Assembly: GCF_028435365.1 (NCBI RefSeq)
Contig: NZ_JAGTJJ010000011.1
Coordinates: 62,001 to 126,000, forward strand
Reading direction: 5' to 3'
Length of the DNA: 64,000 nt
Source: Polyangium jinanense
Lineage (GTDB): Bacteria > Myxococcota > Polyangia > Polyangiales > Polyangiaceae
Position 1 is the stretch's first letter. Each line of letters opens with the position of its first letter. The notes under the pieces were generated by a model, which worked only from the letters and a program-made list of their open reading frames with translations, ran no database searches and was not told the origin of the DNA. Positions 9,326 through 18,057 of this stretch are shown piece after piece. A program made the position numbers and the translations under genes.

Positions 9326-10543
9326 GTGCAAGGCGATCTCGATTTCGGCACGCGCTCCCGGGTGCTCGGCGCGATCTGCGCCTTCGCGCTCGCGCTCTTT
9401 TTGCTCGCGCTCGCGTTCGGCATCGTCTCGGCGCCGTTCCACATGCATCCCGTCCTCGCCGCGCTGCTCAAGGGGTTCATCGTGCTCCTCTTCGGCTCGA
9501 TCGGCGCATTCCTCGTGTCCATCGCCACGCAGACCCTCACGGGCACGCGCGCAAAGACCCGGGACGTGCCCGACGAGGCGCTCGCCCATTGCCTCACGTG
9601 TGGCGAGCGCACCCCGAACGACGCCGTTTGCCCCGTCTGCGGCGAACCGCCTTGCGACCGGTCCCACGCGTTCAGCGTCAACAAGGAAGGCTGGGCAGGC
9701 TCGGCTTTCGGGATCGCGCTCTTCGGAGCCCTCCTGTGCCTCGGGCTCTTTGTCCTCATCGGGCCTTATCACGACGGCGAGCGCCGCGTCTGGGTGCTGC
9801 TCGCTTGTGGCGCGCTCGGATTGCTCCTGCTCGCCGTGGGCGGCGCGGGCGTCGTCGGCGCGATCCTCGTGCTCTGGGGCGCACTCGGGGGCGAGTCGAC
9901 CCTCCAGTACACGGTCACCAGCACGGAGTGGCGTGCGAGCGGATCGGGCGCAGCCTCGTGGGGCAAGCTCATTTGGCTCTCGGGCCATGCGCGCGTGGTC
10001 TCGCCGCTCTCGCCCTCTCCGAGGAGCGAGGGCGGGTATCGGGTATCGCCGGGCGACATCGAATTTGCGGAAATGGTCGCGACCCTCGACGCCGCGGGCA
10101 TCGTGCATCTCGCGGACGTGACGACCTATGACTTTCTCCTCGGCGACAAACCCGCGAACGGGGCCCGCCCGCGCGCCCGACGAAACGTCCCGCTCCCGTT
10201 CACCCGCACGAAAAACCGATCCCTCCGCATCCGGCTCGCGCCAGTCTTTCGCACGGTAACGCCGGAAGGCGAGTACGACGATGGCCTCTCGGACGTGTAC
10301 GTCAAGGATGAGCTCCTCGCCTCCGAGCCTCGGAACACCGTGAGCCATTTCTTCGCGCAATACCTGCTCGAGGAGGCGGACGTCCGAAAACTCCGCCACA
10401 GGCTCGACGAAGACCCGGTGCACCGCGCCCAGGCCATCACCCACGCCCACGCCTTGCGCGAAAGCGGGATTGTCGTCGCGCAAGAGCTCGTCGATGCCGT
10501 GCTCGGCGCCCTGGGCGACGCGAACGCGAACCCGAAGGCTTAA
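9326..10543 (+). CDS. Membrane protein with zinc-ribbon
   Basis: A 405-residue protein. Two hydrophobic helices (about 12-34 and 46-68) precede a zinc-ribbon with Cys89, Cys92, Cys102 and Cys105 (CLTCGERTPNDAVCPVC). Two or three further helices follow (about 128-185), then a soluble C-terminal half with no recognised domain. Starts with GTG at 9326. Its stop codon shares the TTAA at 10540-10543 with the stop of the convergent gloB gene. The architecture recalls the Cys-cluster membrane protein at 6243, but I see no direct similarity. Function unknown. Confidence 0.65.
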   Translation: MQGDLDFGTRSRVLGAICAFALALFLLALAFGIVSAPFHMHPVLAALLKGFIVLLFGSIGAFLVSIATQTLTGTRAKTRDVPDEALAHCLTCGERTPNDAVCPVCGEPPCDRSHAFSVNKEGWAGSAFGIALFGALLCLGLFVLIGPYHDGERRVWVLLACGALGLLLLAVGGAGVVGAILVLWGALGGESTLQYTVTSTEWRASGSGAASWGKLIWLSGHARVVSPLSPSPRSEGGYRVSPGDIEFAEMVATLDAAGIVHLADVTTYDFLLGDKPANGARPRARRNVPLPFTRTKNRSLRIRLAPVFRTVTPEGEYDDGLSDVYVKDELLASEPRNTVSHFFAQYLLEEADVRKLRHRLDEDPVHRAQAITHAHALRESGIVVAQELVDAVLGALGDANANPKA

Positions 10544-11304
10544 CGGAACCCGTCCTTCGCCGCCCGCACCTTCCCGAGCGTCTCGGCCCCGTTCGCCCCG
10601 CCAAACTTCGCCCGCAGGCTCGGCTCGTCCACGCGCAAGAACGGATTCGTCCGGTGCTCCTCCGCCATCGTGGAGGGAACCGTGGGCTCGCCGCGGCTGC
10701 GTTTGTCCTGGGCCACTTCGAGCGCGCGCTTCACGTCCTCGTTCTCGGGCTCCGCGAACGCGGCGAACCGCAGGTTGCTCACGGTATACTCGTGCCCGCA
10801 ATAAAGCTTCGTCTCGTCCGGAAGGCGGCCCAGCTTCTGGCACAAAGAGGCATACATCATCGCGGGTGTGCCCTCGAAGAGCCGCCCGCAGCCCGCGACG
10901 AACATCGTGTCCCCGGTGAACACCGCGTCGTTCACGACGTACGCCACCGCGCCGAGCGTGTGTCCGGGCACGTGAAGCGGCCGGAACGTCAGACCCGCCA
11001 CCTCGAACGGCGTCCCCTCCTCCACCCCAACCGTCTGCGCCGGAATCCGCCCCTGTGCCAAATCGCTCGCGTGTCCATACACGGGCACATCTCCAAAACG
11101 GCCACGCAGCGCCTCGTTCGCGCCCACGTGGTCCCAGTGGTGGTGCGTGTTCAGGATGGCCACGAGCTCGAGCCCCTCGCGTGCGAGGGCCGCGAGCACG
11201 GGCTCCGCCTCCGAGGGGTCCACGACCACCGCCTCGCGCCGCCCCTCGTCGGCCACGAGATACGCATAGTTATCGCTCAAACAGGGAACCGTCACGACGC
11301 GCAT
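10540..11304 (-). CDS. gloB: Hydroxyacylglutathione hydrolase (glyoxalase II)
   Basis: A 254-residue metallo-beta-lactamase-fold hydrolase. The metal-binding signature THHHWDH (53-59) is intact, followed by the later ligands in VPGHTLGAVAY, FTGDTMFVAGCGRLFEG and YCGHEYT. The C-terminal helices (SNLRFA, then TNPFLR) match the glutathione-binding region of glyoxalase II, and the length fits the family. It hydrolyses S-D-lactoylglutathione in methylglyoxal detoxification. Monocistronic, convergent with the zinc-ribbon gene, divergent from the beta-propeller lipoprotein. Confidence 0.92.
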   Translation of the reverse strand: MRVVTVPCLSDNYAYLVADEGRREAVVVDPSEAEPVLAALAREGLELVAILNTHHHWDHVGANEALRGRFGDVPVYGHASDLAQGRIPAQTVGVEEGTPFEVAGLTFRPLHVPGHTLGAVAYVVNDAVFTGDTMFVAGCGRLFEGTPAMMYASLCQKLGRLPDETKLYCGHEYTVSNLRFAAFAEPENEDVKRALEVAQDKRSRGEPTVPSTMAEEHRTNPFLRVDEPSLRAKFGGANGAETLGKVRAAKDGFR

Positions 11305-11493
11305 GCGGGACACCCTACTGCGCCCGCCGTCGCTCCTCAATAGATGCCACCTGTGCCATCCGCCCGCCGCCCCTCCTGGCAGCAGCGCCTCCGATGGCAC
11401 ACTCCGGCACCCCGGCACAGTCCCTTTTCGTGAGGAAATTCGAGGGGCGGGGTCCGAGCGCTCGGTGGCCCGGCGCTTGCTCAATGGCGGGGC

Positions 11494-13728
11494 ATGATGA
11501 AACACGCTCGCTCCGCCTGGTGGCTCTTCGCTTCGCTTCTCCCCCTCACCGCGGCCGGTTATGGCTGCAGCGGCTCGATCGACGCGCCCACACCGCCGAC
11601 GGCCGAGGCGCGCGGCACGCTGACGCAGGCCCAGAGCTGCGCCGATCTCGAGCAGATGCTCAAGCAGGACGCGGTCGCGAAGATGAACGCGCAGATCGAC
11701 GCGATCATCGCCGAGATCGAGGCCAACGGCGGTTACTGGGGCTACCCCGATTACGGCTGGGAAGACGGCGGCGACGTCGGCACCTCCACGGGCAACGGCG
11801 GCGTGCCTTCCCCGCCCCCCGGCGGCGGCGTGGGCGGCTCGGGCGGCGCCAGCGGCGGCACGGGCGGCTCCAGCGGCGAGCCGAGCAACGGCGGCGACGG
11901 GAGCGGCGAGCCCCCGGCGCATTCCGAAACGAACACGCAGGTCGCGGGCGTCGACGAGGCCGACCTCCTCAAGACGGACGGCAATTACATCTACCTGCTC
12001 CACGGCCAGAGCCTCGAGATCCTGAAGTCCTTCCCGGCCTCGGATCTCGCGATCAACACGACCACGGCGGTCGAGGGCAACCCGATCGAGATGTTCGTGA
12101 CCGACGACCAGCTCGTCATCTACTCGCAGGTCGACGGCACGCAGCTCTACAAGGACGCGGGCGTCGATCCGCGCTCGCCCTACTACGATTATTATGGCGG
12201 CGGCGTGGCCTACGACGGGTATTACAACCCGTACTACGCGCCGCTCACGAAGATCACGGTCCTCGGCCTCGACGCCGGACAGACGACGGGCGTGCAGAAG
12301 GAGGTCTATTTCGAGGGCAACTACGCCTCCTCGCGCCGCGTGGGCCAGCACGTGCGCACGGTGCTCTCCGGCGGCCAGCATGGCCCGGTGCTGAGCTACT
12401 ACCCCGAGTTCGCGAACGAGTCCGATTACCCGCAGACGGTCGAGCAGTGGACGACGGCGTTCGAGGATCTGCGCTTCAAGAACGCGCTCGCCATTTACGC
12501 CTCGACGCTCAATGACTGGCTGCCCTACCGCTTCGAGAAGAGCAACGGCACGGTCTCGCTCGTCCCGCCGAGCTGCAGCTCGTATTACGTGCCCACCGAG
12601 GGCTCGACGGTGTACGGCATCACGCAGGTGGAATCGTTCGCCCTCGACAACCTCCACGCGCCCCTCGTCGAGACGAGCATCGTCGGCGGCGTGGACACCG
12701 TATATTCGAACGCCGATTCGCTCTACCTGGCGGCGCGGGCCTGGAAGGACCCGGGGCTCAACTGGAACCTGCCCGTCGAGGCGGTCGACACCACCGAGAC
12801 GTTCGTCCACAAGTTCGACCTCGCGGCGAATCCGGCGCAGCCGGCCTACGTCGCGTCGGGCAAGGTGCCCGGCCAGGTGAAGAATCAGTTCTCGCTCGAC
12901 GAGAAGGACGGCCAGCTCCGCATCGCGACGACGCGGCAGCTCGCCTCGCAGACGGACTGGACGACCTCGAACGACGTGTACGTCCTCGGCCAGAACGATG
13001 ACGAGCTCGTGCAGGTCGGCGCCGTCACGGGCCTCGCCCTCGGCGAGCAGATTTATTCGACGCGGTTCATCGGCAACCGTGGTTATGTCGTGACGTTCCG
13101 CCAGGTCGACCCGCTCTTCGTGATCGACCTCTCGACGCCCACGGCCCCGGCCGTCCTCGCCGAGCTCAAGATCCCGGGCTTCAGCGAGTACATGCACCCG
13201 ATCGACGACAATCACCTGCTCACGATCGGCCAGGACGCCACGAATGACGGCCAGATCATCGGCCTCGCGCTTCAGGTCTTCGACGTGACGGATCCGACGG
13301 CGCCGGCGCTGATGCACAAGTACACGTTCTCGGGCGCGGATACGGGTTATACCGAGGCGGCGTACAACCACAAGGCGTTCAACTATTATGCCCCGAAGAA
13401 CCTGCTCGCGTTCCCCTTCAGCGGCTGGAACCCGAACACGGGCAACCTGAAGAGCTCGCTCGAGCTCTTCGACGTGACGCTCGACGGCGGCATCCAGAAG
13501 CGCGGCTCGATCGACCACACGAGCTTCTTCCAGGCCGATCCGTACGGCTACTGCGGTGGCTACTACGGCGTCGACGTTCGCCGCGGCGTGTTCATCGACG
13601 ATTACGTCTACGCGATCTCGTACGGCGGCGTGACCGCGAGCGACGTGACCAGCCCTGAGACGATCGTCTCCTCCGTCGCCCTGCCCCAGCCGGTCCAGCC
13701 CTACGACTCCTGCGGCGGCGATCTCTGA
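11494..13728 (+). CDS. Secreted beta-propeller lipoprotein (Beta_propel family)
   Basis: A 744-residue exported protein. The signal ends in a lipobox-like AGYGC (Cys25). Residues 100-140 are a Gly/Ser/Pro-rich stalk. From about residue 146 the motif TNTQVAGVDEADLLKTDG marks the start of the beta-propeller family typified by PF09826, followed by repeated blades to the C-terminus. It is likely anchored to an outer membrane or surface with the propeller exposed. Role unknown; family members are extracytoplasmic and mostly uncharacterised. Preceded by a 189-bp divergent intergenic region shared with gloB. Confidence 0.8.
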   Translation: MMKHARSAWWLFASLLPLTAAGYGCSGSIDAPTPPTAEARGTLTQAQSCADLEQMLKQDAVAKMNAQIDAIIAEIEANGGYWGYPDYGWEDGGDVGTSTGNGGVPSPPPGGGVGGSGGASGGTGGSSGEPSNGGDGSGEPPAHSETNTQVAGVDEADLLKTDGNYIYLLHGQSLEILKSFPASDLAINTTTAVEGNPIEMFVTDDQLVIYSQVDGTQLYKDAGVDPRSPYYDYYGGGVAYDGYYNPYYAPLTKITVLGLDAGQTTGVQKEVYFEGNYASSRRVGQHVRTVLSGGQHGPVLSYYPEFANESDYPQTVEQWTTAFEDLRFKNALAIYASTLNDWLPYRFEKSNGTVSLVPPSCSSYYVPTEGSTVYGITQVESFALDNLHAPLVETSIVGGVDTVYSNADSLYLAARAWKDPGLNWNLPVEAVDTTETFVHKFDLAANPAQPAYVASGKVPGQVKNQFSLDEKDGQLRIATTRQLASQTDWTTSNDVYVLGQNDDELVQVGAVTGLALGEQIYSTRFIGNRGYVVTFRQVDPLFVIDLSTPTAPAVLAELKIPGFSEYMHPIDDNHLLTIGQDATNDGQIIGLALQVFDVTDPTAPALMHKYTFSGADTGYTEAAYNHKAFNYYAPKNLLAFPFSGWNPNTGNLKSSLELFDVTLDGGIQKRGSIDHTSFFQADPYGYCGGYYGVDVRRGVFIDDYVYAISYGGVTASDVTSPETIVSSVALPQPVQPYDSCGGDL

Positions 13729-13781
13729 AAAAAACCCGCCGCGCCCCGAGGCCCTCTCCTCCCCAGCCTCGGGGCGCGGCG
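13728..13781 (-). terminator. Intrinsic terminator of the acyl-CoA dehydrogenase/GNAT cluster
   Basis: A perfect 15-bp inverted repeat: 13737-13751 pairs with 13767-13781 across a 15-nt loop. On the minus strand the stem is followed by seven Us (the A-run at 13728-13734). It lies 6 nt beyond the GNAT stop and ends the leftward transcript. On the plus strand no T-run follows, so it may only weakly stop the beta-propeller transcript. Confidence 0.85.
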
Positions 13782-13786
13782 ATTCC

Positions 13787-14290
13787 TCAAGACGAACGCT
13801 CCCGCGTCATCTCGGTCATCGTCGCGCGAAACCCGAGCGACGCAAAAAGCCTCTGCGCCGCTTCGTTCTTCGAAGCCGTCGAGAGCACGACGCGCGGGGC
13901 GCCGAGCTCCGAAAGCCTCTGAATCATCCCCTCGCAAAGCGCGCGCCCCGCGCCGAGCCTCCGCCCCTCCGGCTCGACGTAAAGGTCGTGCAGGGCGCCG
14001 TACGCGTCGAGCAGAAGCGCCCAGTCGCGACCTTCGAGGCGACCCCAGGCATACCCGACGACCCGCCCCGCGCCGTCCTCACCCCGGGCCTCGGCCACGA
14101 GCACGATCGAGCCCTGCCGGCGCATCTCGCTCGCGAGAAAGGCCCCGTATCCCCGCTCGTCGCTCACCAGGCAAAATCGGAGCGGATCGAGCGAATGATG
14201 ATACTGGACGAGCGCCGTGCCCATGCGGCCGAGCGCGACGACGTCTTCGGGCTTGGCCGGACGAACGAGAACGGGAGGGGAAAGCGTCAT
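13787..14290 (-). CDS. GNAT family N-acetyltransferase
   Basis: A 167-residue single-domain GNAT. The acetyl-CoA pyrophosphate loop is GRRLGAGRA (about 109-117), preceded by LHDLYVEPE and followed by the family-typical NEAAQRLFASLGF near the C-terminus. Acceptor unknown. It is the last gene of the leftward cluster, 95 nt after the acyl-CoA dehydrogenase gene and directly before the terminator. Confidence 0.85.
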   Translation of the reverse strand: MTLSPPVLVRPAKPEDVVALGRMGTALVQYHHSLDPLRFCLVSDERGYGAFLASEMRRQGSIVLVAEARGEDGAGRVVGYAWGRLEGRDWALLLDAYGALHDLYVEPEGRRLGAGRALCEGMIQRLSELGAPRVVLSTASKNEAAQRLFASLGFRATMTEMTRERSS

Positions 14291-14385
14291 GGGAAGTCCT
14301 TAGGAGCGTGCATGCCGAAAAAGAAGGCGGACGGCTTCGAGCGTCACCAATCGCGGAACCGCTGCCGGAGTTTTTCCACGCGCGC

Positions 14386-15531
14386 CTAGCCGTCGATCAC
14401 CATCTCCGCGATGCGCCTCCGGTGATGCGCCGCGTCCCCGAACGCCGCGCGGCTCCACTGCGCGCGCTTGAAATAAAGCTGCACGTCGCACTCCCAGGTA
14501 AAACCAATGCCGCCGTGGAGCTGCACGGACTTCGCCGCCGCGAACGCGTACGTATCCGACGCGTGCGCCTTCGCCATACGCGCGAGCTTCTCGGCCTGCG
14601 CGGGCGCGTGGTCGATCGCCACGGCCGCGCGATACACGAGCGAACGCGAGAGCTCGATCTTGGCGAGCAGATCCACGAGCGGGAACTTCACGGCCTGGAA
14701 GGCGCCGATCGGCCGGCCGAATTGCTGCCGGATCTTCGCGTATTCGGTGGTCGTGCCGAGCAGCCGATCCGCGCCGCCCACCATCTCCGCCGCGAGCGCC
14801 GTCCAGATTCGCGGCATCACCCGGCCGAGGATCGACACGGCCGCGCCTTTTTCACCGATCCGATCGGCGTCGCTCACCACCACATTCTCGAACCGCACGG
14901 CCCCGCTCCGCCGCGTGGCATCCACCAGTTTGTCCGGCGACACCGTCACGCCCGGCGACGCGGCCGGCAGGGCGAACAGACTCGGCCCCTCGGGCTCGGT
15001 CGCCGTCACGAGCAGGAGAGCCGCGCTCGGCGCGTCCACGACGAGCTCCTTCTCGCCGGAAAGCAGAATACGCTCTCCCTCGCGGCGCGCCGTCGCCTCG
15101 ACGTGCCCGACGTTCCAGCCCCCGCGCCGCTCCTCCAACCCCACGGCCGCGCGGACCTTGCCCTCCGCGATCTGCGGCAGCCAACGTGCCTTCTCCGCCT
15201 CGCTCGCCGCCTCCCGGAGGACGAGCGTCGCGAAGAGCGTCCCGACAAACGGCAGCGGCGAAAGCACGCGGCCCATTTCTTCCATCAGGACCGCGAGACT
15301 CGTCATCGACATCTCGCTCCCGCCGTGCGCCGCGGGCACCACGAGGCCGAGCCAGCCTGCCTCGGCGGCCCGCGCCCACAGACCCTCGTCGAAGCCCGCG
15401 GGCGTCTCCATCCATCGCCGCACGTCCTCCGTCTTGCAGGAGGATTCGAGCAGCTTCCGCGCTTCGCGCCGGAGGAGCGCCTGCTCCTCGCCATAACCGA
15501 AATCGTCGGGGATCCGAGCGTTCGTTTGCAT
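14386..15531 (-). CDS. Acyl-CoA dehydrogenase, small-type subunit of pair 2
   Basis: A 381-residue acyl-CoA dehydrogenase (FAD flavoprotein, beta-oxidation-type desaturation). The C-terminal LHGGIGFTWECDVQLYFKR is the FAD-contacting signature. The N-terminal and central domains are compressed (the usual C.A.TEP segment is replaced by AVGLEERRG), as in the partner subunits of heteromeric FadE pairs such as ChsE1-ChsE2 or ChsE4-ChsE5. It starts 11 nt after the stop of the larger dehydrogenase, so a two-subunit enzyme is likely. Substrate class (steroid side chain, branched or long-chain acyl-CoA) is not determinable here. Confidence 0.85.
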   Translation of the reverse strand: MQTNARIPDDFGYGEEQALLRREARKLLESSCKTEDVRRWMETPAGFDEGLWARAAEAGWLGLVVPAAHGGSEMSMTSLAVLMEEMGRVLSPLPFVGTLFATLVLREAASEAEKARWLPQIAEGKVRAAVGLEERRGGWNVGHVEATARREGERILLSGEKELVVDAPSAALLLVTATEPEGPSLFALPAASPGVTVSPDKLVDATRRSGAVRFENVVVSDADRIGEKGAAVSILGRVMPRIWTALAAEMVGGADRLLGTTTEYAKIRQQFGRPIGAFQAVKFPLVDLLAKIELSRSLVYRAAVAIDHAPAQAEKLARMAKAHASDTYAFAAAKSVQLHGGIGFTWECDVQLYFKRAQWSRAAFGDAAHHRRRIAEMVIDG

Positions 15532-15542
15532 GGTCCCTCTCC

Positions 15543-16769
15543 TCAGGTGCTCTTCGGCAGGCCGAGGATCCGCTCGCCCACCAGGTTACGCTGAATCTCG
15601 CTCGTCCCGCCGCCGATGGTGAAGCCGAAGCTGTTCATGTAGGCCCGCTGGAAATGGCCCCCGTCCGCCGCGCGCTCGGCGCCGAACGCGTATTGCGCGA
15701 GCGGCCCTTCGAGCTCCTGGCCAACCGCCGCGAGCTTTTGCCCGAACTCGGTCGACACCAATTTGCTCAAAAACGGAAGCGCGAGCGGGCGCTCCTCGAC
15801 GAGCCCGGGGACACGCGCCCGGAGCGCCGACGCGAGCAGCGCTTCCTCTTCGATCGCGAGCTCCGCTATGCGATCCCGCATCACGGGATCCTCACTCGCG
15901 GGACGACCATCACGAGACACTTCTTTCGCGAGCGCGACGAGCCGCGCGACCTCACCGCCCGACGCGAGCGCCCCGCCCGTGGCGCTGCCCTCGGACGCGC
16001 CGCGCTCGAATGCGAGCGTCATGACCGCGAGGCGCCAGCCGTCCCCTTCCCCGGCGAGCAGGCACGACGCCGGGACCTCGACGTCCTCGAAGAGCACCTG
16101 ATTGAACCCGCCCTCGCCCGTCATCTTCACGAGCGGCCGCACCGACACGCCCTTCGATTTCATGGGGAACAGGAAATAACTGATCCCCGCGTGCTTGGGC
16201 GCGTTCAGGTCCGTGCGCGCGAGGAGGATCATGAAATCGGCCCAGAGCGCCTGCGTCGTCCACACCTTGTGGCCATTGACGATGTAATGGTCGCCCTTCC
16301 GAACGGCGCTCGTGCGCAGGCTCGCGAGATCACTGCCCGCGCCGGGCTCGCTGAAGCCCTGGCACCAGACCTCGTCGCAGGAAAGGATGTTCCGCAGGTA
16401 TCGTTGCTTCTGCTCCTCCGTGCCCACCGCGAGGATCGTCGGGCCCGCCCAGTCGAGGCCGATGCGGTTCACGAGGAACGGGACGCCGGCGAGCCCCATC
16501 TCCTCCGCCACGACACGCTGCGACCCGGGCGGCAAACCCTTTCCGCCATACGCCTCGGGCCACTCGACGCCGAGCAGCCCCGCGTCATACACCTGCTTTT
16601 GCCAGGCCTTGAGCCAGAGGAATTGCTCTTCGGACTCGACCTCCAGAAATGTCTGCGGGAGCTTGAAGCCCGGATCGGACGGGCGGTTGTCACGGAAAAA
16701 CGCTCGCGCCCGCTCGCGCAGGTCACGCTTCTCGGCGGTGTCTCGGCTCGGGTCCATGCTGAAACGCAT
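15543..16769 (-). CDS. Acyl-CoA dehydrogenase, large-type subunit of pair 2
   Basis: A 408-residue acyl-CoA dehydrogenase with the classic signature VWCQGFSEPGAGSDLAS and C-terminal GGGTSEIQRN. The Glu that serves as base in medium-chain enzymes (YEGT context) is Gly here, so any catalytic Glu must lie elsewhere, perhaps in TLAFERG on helix G as in other FadE types; that placement is inferred. Start is ATG 16769, with ATG 16757 as alternative. The upstream STAS gene ends only 14 nt before and the partner subunit follows after 11 nt. Confidence 0.88.
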   Translation of the reverse strand: MRFSMDPSRDTAEKRDLRERARAFFRDNRPSDPGFKLPQTFLEVESEEQFLWLKAWQKQVYDAGLLGVEWPEAYGGKGLPPGSQRVVAEEMGLAGVPFLVNRIGLDWAGPTILAVGTEEQKQRYLRNILSCDEVWCQGFSEPGAGSDLASLRTSAVRKGDHYIVNGHKVWTTQALWADFMILLARTDLNAPKHAGISYFLFPMKSKGVSVRPLVKMTGEGGFNQVLFEDVEVPASCLLAGEGDGWRLAVMTLAFERGASEGSATGGALASGGEVARLVALAKEVSRDGRPASEDPVMRDRIAELAIEEEALLASALRARVPGLVEERPLALPFLSKLVSTEFGQKLAAVGQELEGPLAQYAFGAERAADGGHFQRAYMNSFGFTIGGGTSEIQRNLVGERILGLPKST

Positions 16770-16783
16770 GGTACCACGAGGTT

Positions 16784-17938
16784 TTACCGCTGCGAAGAGC
16801 TCACGCTCGGCTTCGGCGCGCGTACGCCCATCGAACGAAGCGCGCCCTTGAGGCCCTCTTCGAGGTCCGCGACCGTCGTGAGCCCCGAGAGATCGACGCC
16901 AAGCTCCACCATGGTCTGCGCGACCTTCGGCCGGATGCCGCTCACGATCGCGCGCGCCCCGAGCAGCTCCGCGGCGCGCACGATACGCAGGAGGTGGTCG
17001 GCCGTCTCGGCGTCGAGTGTATCGACGCCCGTCAGATCGAGGATCGCATAGTGCGCGCCGCGCTGGACGATCTCCTGGAGCAAGGCCTGCATGATGGTCG
17101 TCGCGCGCGCCGCGCTCACTTGCCCGACGATGGGCAACGTCAAGATGCCCTCCCATATCTGGATGATGGGGGTCGAGAGCGCCGCGATGGTCCTCGCTTG
17201 CTGCTCGATCAGGAAGGCATTCTCTTTTTCGGTGCGGCGAAGCGCGTCCTCGGTGACGCGGCGCTCCTCGACCTCCTGCCGGAGCCGCTCCAGCGCGACC
17301 GCGAGGTCCGCGCGCGTGGCCGCGTCCGCGGCGAGGAGGCGCTCGAGATCGCCCTCGATCGTGCGATCCGAGGGGCGCACGATGAACTCGTCCGCCTCAT
17401 CGCCCCGGGCCTGGAACATGACCTGCTGCGCCCAGCAATTCTTGCCGAAGAGGCGCGCGCAAAGCCCGGCGAACTTGCCGCCCATCATGCCCGAGCCCCA
17501 GCACGCGGAGAGAGTGCGCTGGTAACTGGCCTCCCAGCCGTTCTTGCAGCGGAATCGGCCCACCTCGGCCTCGCGGTCGAGCGAGACGATCTCCCAGATC
17601 CCCCAGCCCGCCGCCGCCGCGATGCGCGCGAGCGAGGCAAACCCCTCCTCGAAGCTCGCGAACGTCTCGATGTGCGCCCAGTCTCCGTCGACGCTGTCGC
17701 GCCCGCCACTCTGCAACGCGAGGTTGAATCGCTCGACGCCCACCATGCGTGAAAGGCCGAGCATGAGGCCGGCGACGGTCGTCTCGGTCCACATGATCAC
17801 GGACGGATTGCCGCCACATGACAACATGCCTTTCCGCATATCGAAGGACACGGACACGTCGCCGACCTCGCAGGCGACGATGGAATCGTGCTTCTGTTGA
17901 TCAGGGACTTGGCTCCCCGAGAAAAGAACGCCGGTCAT
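16784..17938 (-). CDS. RsbR-like STAS regulator with N-terminal sensor domain
   Basis: A 384-residue cytoplasmic regulator. Residues 90-190 resemble the V4R/XylR_N small-ligand-binding fold, with GWGIWEIVSLD and Cys-rich CWGSGMMGGKFAGLC. A coiled coil follows (about 205-250), then a STAS domain (about 255-365) of the RsbR type, including AILDLTGVDTLDAETADHL. RsbR co-antagonists sit in stressosomes and pass signals to a partner-switching kinase. No kinase or phosphatase partner is encoded nearby, which makes its role between the two acyl-CoA dehydrogenase pairs unclear. ATG at 17938 follows GGGGGGTG. Confidence 0.8.
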   Translation of the reverse strand: MTGVLFSGSQVPDQQKHDSIVACEVGDVSVSFDMRKGMLSCGGNPSVIMWTETTVAGLMLGLSRMVGVERFNLALQSGGRDSVDGDWAHIETFASFEEGFASLARIAAAAGWGIWEIVSLDREAEVGRFRCKNGWEASYQRTLSACWGSGMMGGKFAGLCARLFGKNCWAQQVMFQARGDEADEFIVRPSDRTIEGDLERLLAADAATRADLAVALERLRQEVEERRVTEDALRRTEKENAFLIEQQARTIAALSTPIIQIWEGILTLPIVGQVSAARATTIMQALLQEIVQRGAHYAILDLTGVDTLDAETADHLLRIVRAAELLGARAIVSGIRPKVAQTMVELGVDLSGLTTVADLEEGLKGALRSMGVRAPKPSVSSSQR

Positions 17939-18057
17939 GATCACCCCCCGGTGAATGCCGCACGATACGCGTCCGGAACGCGTTCGTATGCTCGGGCCAA
18001 TCCTGAATGAGGGGACCGGGACGTGCCCCAAGCGCGCCGGGGCGCGGGCGTATGGGA

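Noticed and set aside
11305..13518. Leftward open frame extending gloB into the beta-propeller gene
   Set aside because: Arg/Glu/Val-rich antisense sequence; gloB has its own ATG at 11304 with the standard N-terminus.
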